A stretch of 22,791 bases of DNA from Thiotrichales bacterium (GTDB lineage: Bacteria; Pseudomonadota; Gammaproteobacteria; Francisellales; CACEW01): positions 1-22,791 of the forward strand of contig CANJQG010000029.1 in NCBI GenBank assembly GCA_947476405.1. Reading direction: 5' to 3'. The notes beneath the pieces were generated by a model. That model ran no database searches. It saw only the letters and a program-made list of their open reading frames with translations, and was not told the origin of the DNA. The position numbers and the translations under genes were made by a program. Positions 22,645 through 22,791 of this stretch are shown one piece after another; position 1 is the first letter of the stretch, and each line of letters starts with the position of its first letter.

Positions 22645-22791
22645 ATGTCGCAGTACCAACTGATTCCTTATGCGCGCGTTCAGGATTATTTTAGCGAACA
22701 GATGCATCTGCCGCTCAGCGTGGGCACGCTCTGCAATTTCAATAAAGCAGCCTATGATTTGCTGGAAGAGTTCGAGCGCATTGCCAAGTTA
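22645..22791 (+). mobile_element. IS66-family transposase (TnpC) internal fragment, continues past the window
   Basis: Rightward translation gives 49 codons without a stop to the window end: MSQYQLIPYARVQDYFSEQM, then HLPLSVGTLCNFNKAAYDLL and EEFERIAKL. This is the start of the DDE domain of IS66 transposases (pattern YQLxPYxRVxxxFxxxxxLPxSxGTLxNF). The usual 150-200 preceding residues (coiled coil and zinc-finger part) are absent, since the adjacent sequence is MFS gene. Thus the element is cut internally at this end, and the ATG is fortuitous. It is certainly not an intact insertion with terminal repeats here. Confidence 0.8.

Noticed and set aside
1..22791. CRISPR array, tRNA or rRNA genes, prophage or complete insertion sequence
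   Set aside because: No regularly spaced direct repeats, no recognisable tRNA/rRNA sequence and no phage genes were seen; the only mobile-element trace is the IS66 fragment at the right edge.

Overview
The window looks like chromosome from a gammaproteobacterium, most plausibly of the Legionellales/Coxiella type. The grounds are the rlmD-relA gene order also known from E. coli, a YheS-type ABC-F protein, a Pht-like MFS transporter, a chagasin-like protease inhibitor and many Lys/Ile-rich proteins at moderate GC. This assignment is inference from gene content; no rRNA or tRNA gene is present to test it. Genes are tightly packed, with convergent neighbours often separated by fewer than 10 bases or overlapping at their stop codons.

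Left part (1-4.5 kb): an apparently frameshifted small exported-protein gene (minus), a short-chain dehydrogenase plus DCC/DUF393 pair (plus), a 453-residue secreted protein of unknown function with paired cysteines (plus), and a 12-helix MFS transporter (minus) co-transcribed behind proS. Centre-left (4.5-10.3 kb): proS, an HD-domain hydrolase, accD and guaC. accD and guaC are divergent, and their two near-consensus promoters share overlapping -35 boxes. guaC is followed by a secreted chagasin-like (I42) inhibitor and an outer-membrane beta-barrel. A 49-codon membrane-peptide gene on the opposite strand has its own promoter, with a 16-bp palindrome over the -10 box.

Centre (10.4-14.5 kb): a four-gene minus-strand operon, membrane protein - rlmD - relA - WaaE-like glycosyltransferase, with overlapping or nearly touching genes. 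The relA product stops just before the usual C-terminal ACT/RRM domain, has a shortened, odd linker, and carries QYTD where RelA has ExDD. A gene-free stretch with degenerate repeat-like sequence (about 14.55-14.89 kb) precedes a complete HepT-MntA (HEPN/nucleotidyltransferase) toxin-antitoxin pair.

Right part (15.7-22.8 kb): a minus-strand series rhlE - yheS - emrA - emrB. rhlE has a consensus promoter and a leader of about 140 nt with a hairpin beside the ribosome binding site. A hairpin plus U-tract lies between yheS and emrA, almost touching the emrA start. After a structured intergenic stretch comes a Bcr/CflA-type MFS gene that has lost its first two helices. It abuts, at about 22,644/22,645, an internal fragment of an IS66-family transposase that runs off the window. 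The right edge is therefore a rearrangement scar.

No wholly new multi-gene system is evident. The most unusual items are the RelA architecture, the palindrome-controlled 49-aa gene, the emrA hairpin, the structured segment near 21.4-21.5 kb, and the unknown secreted protein.
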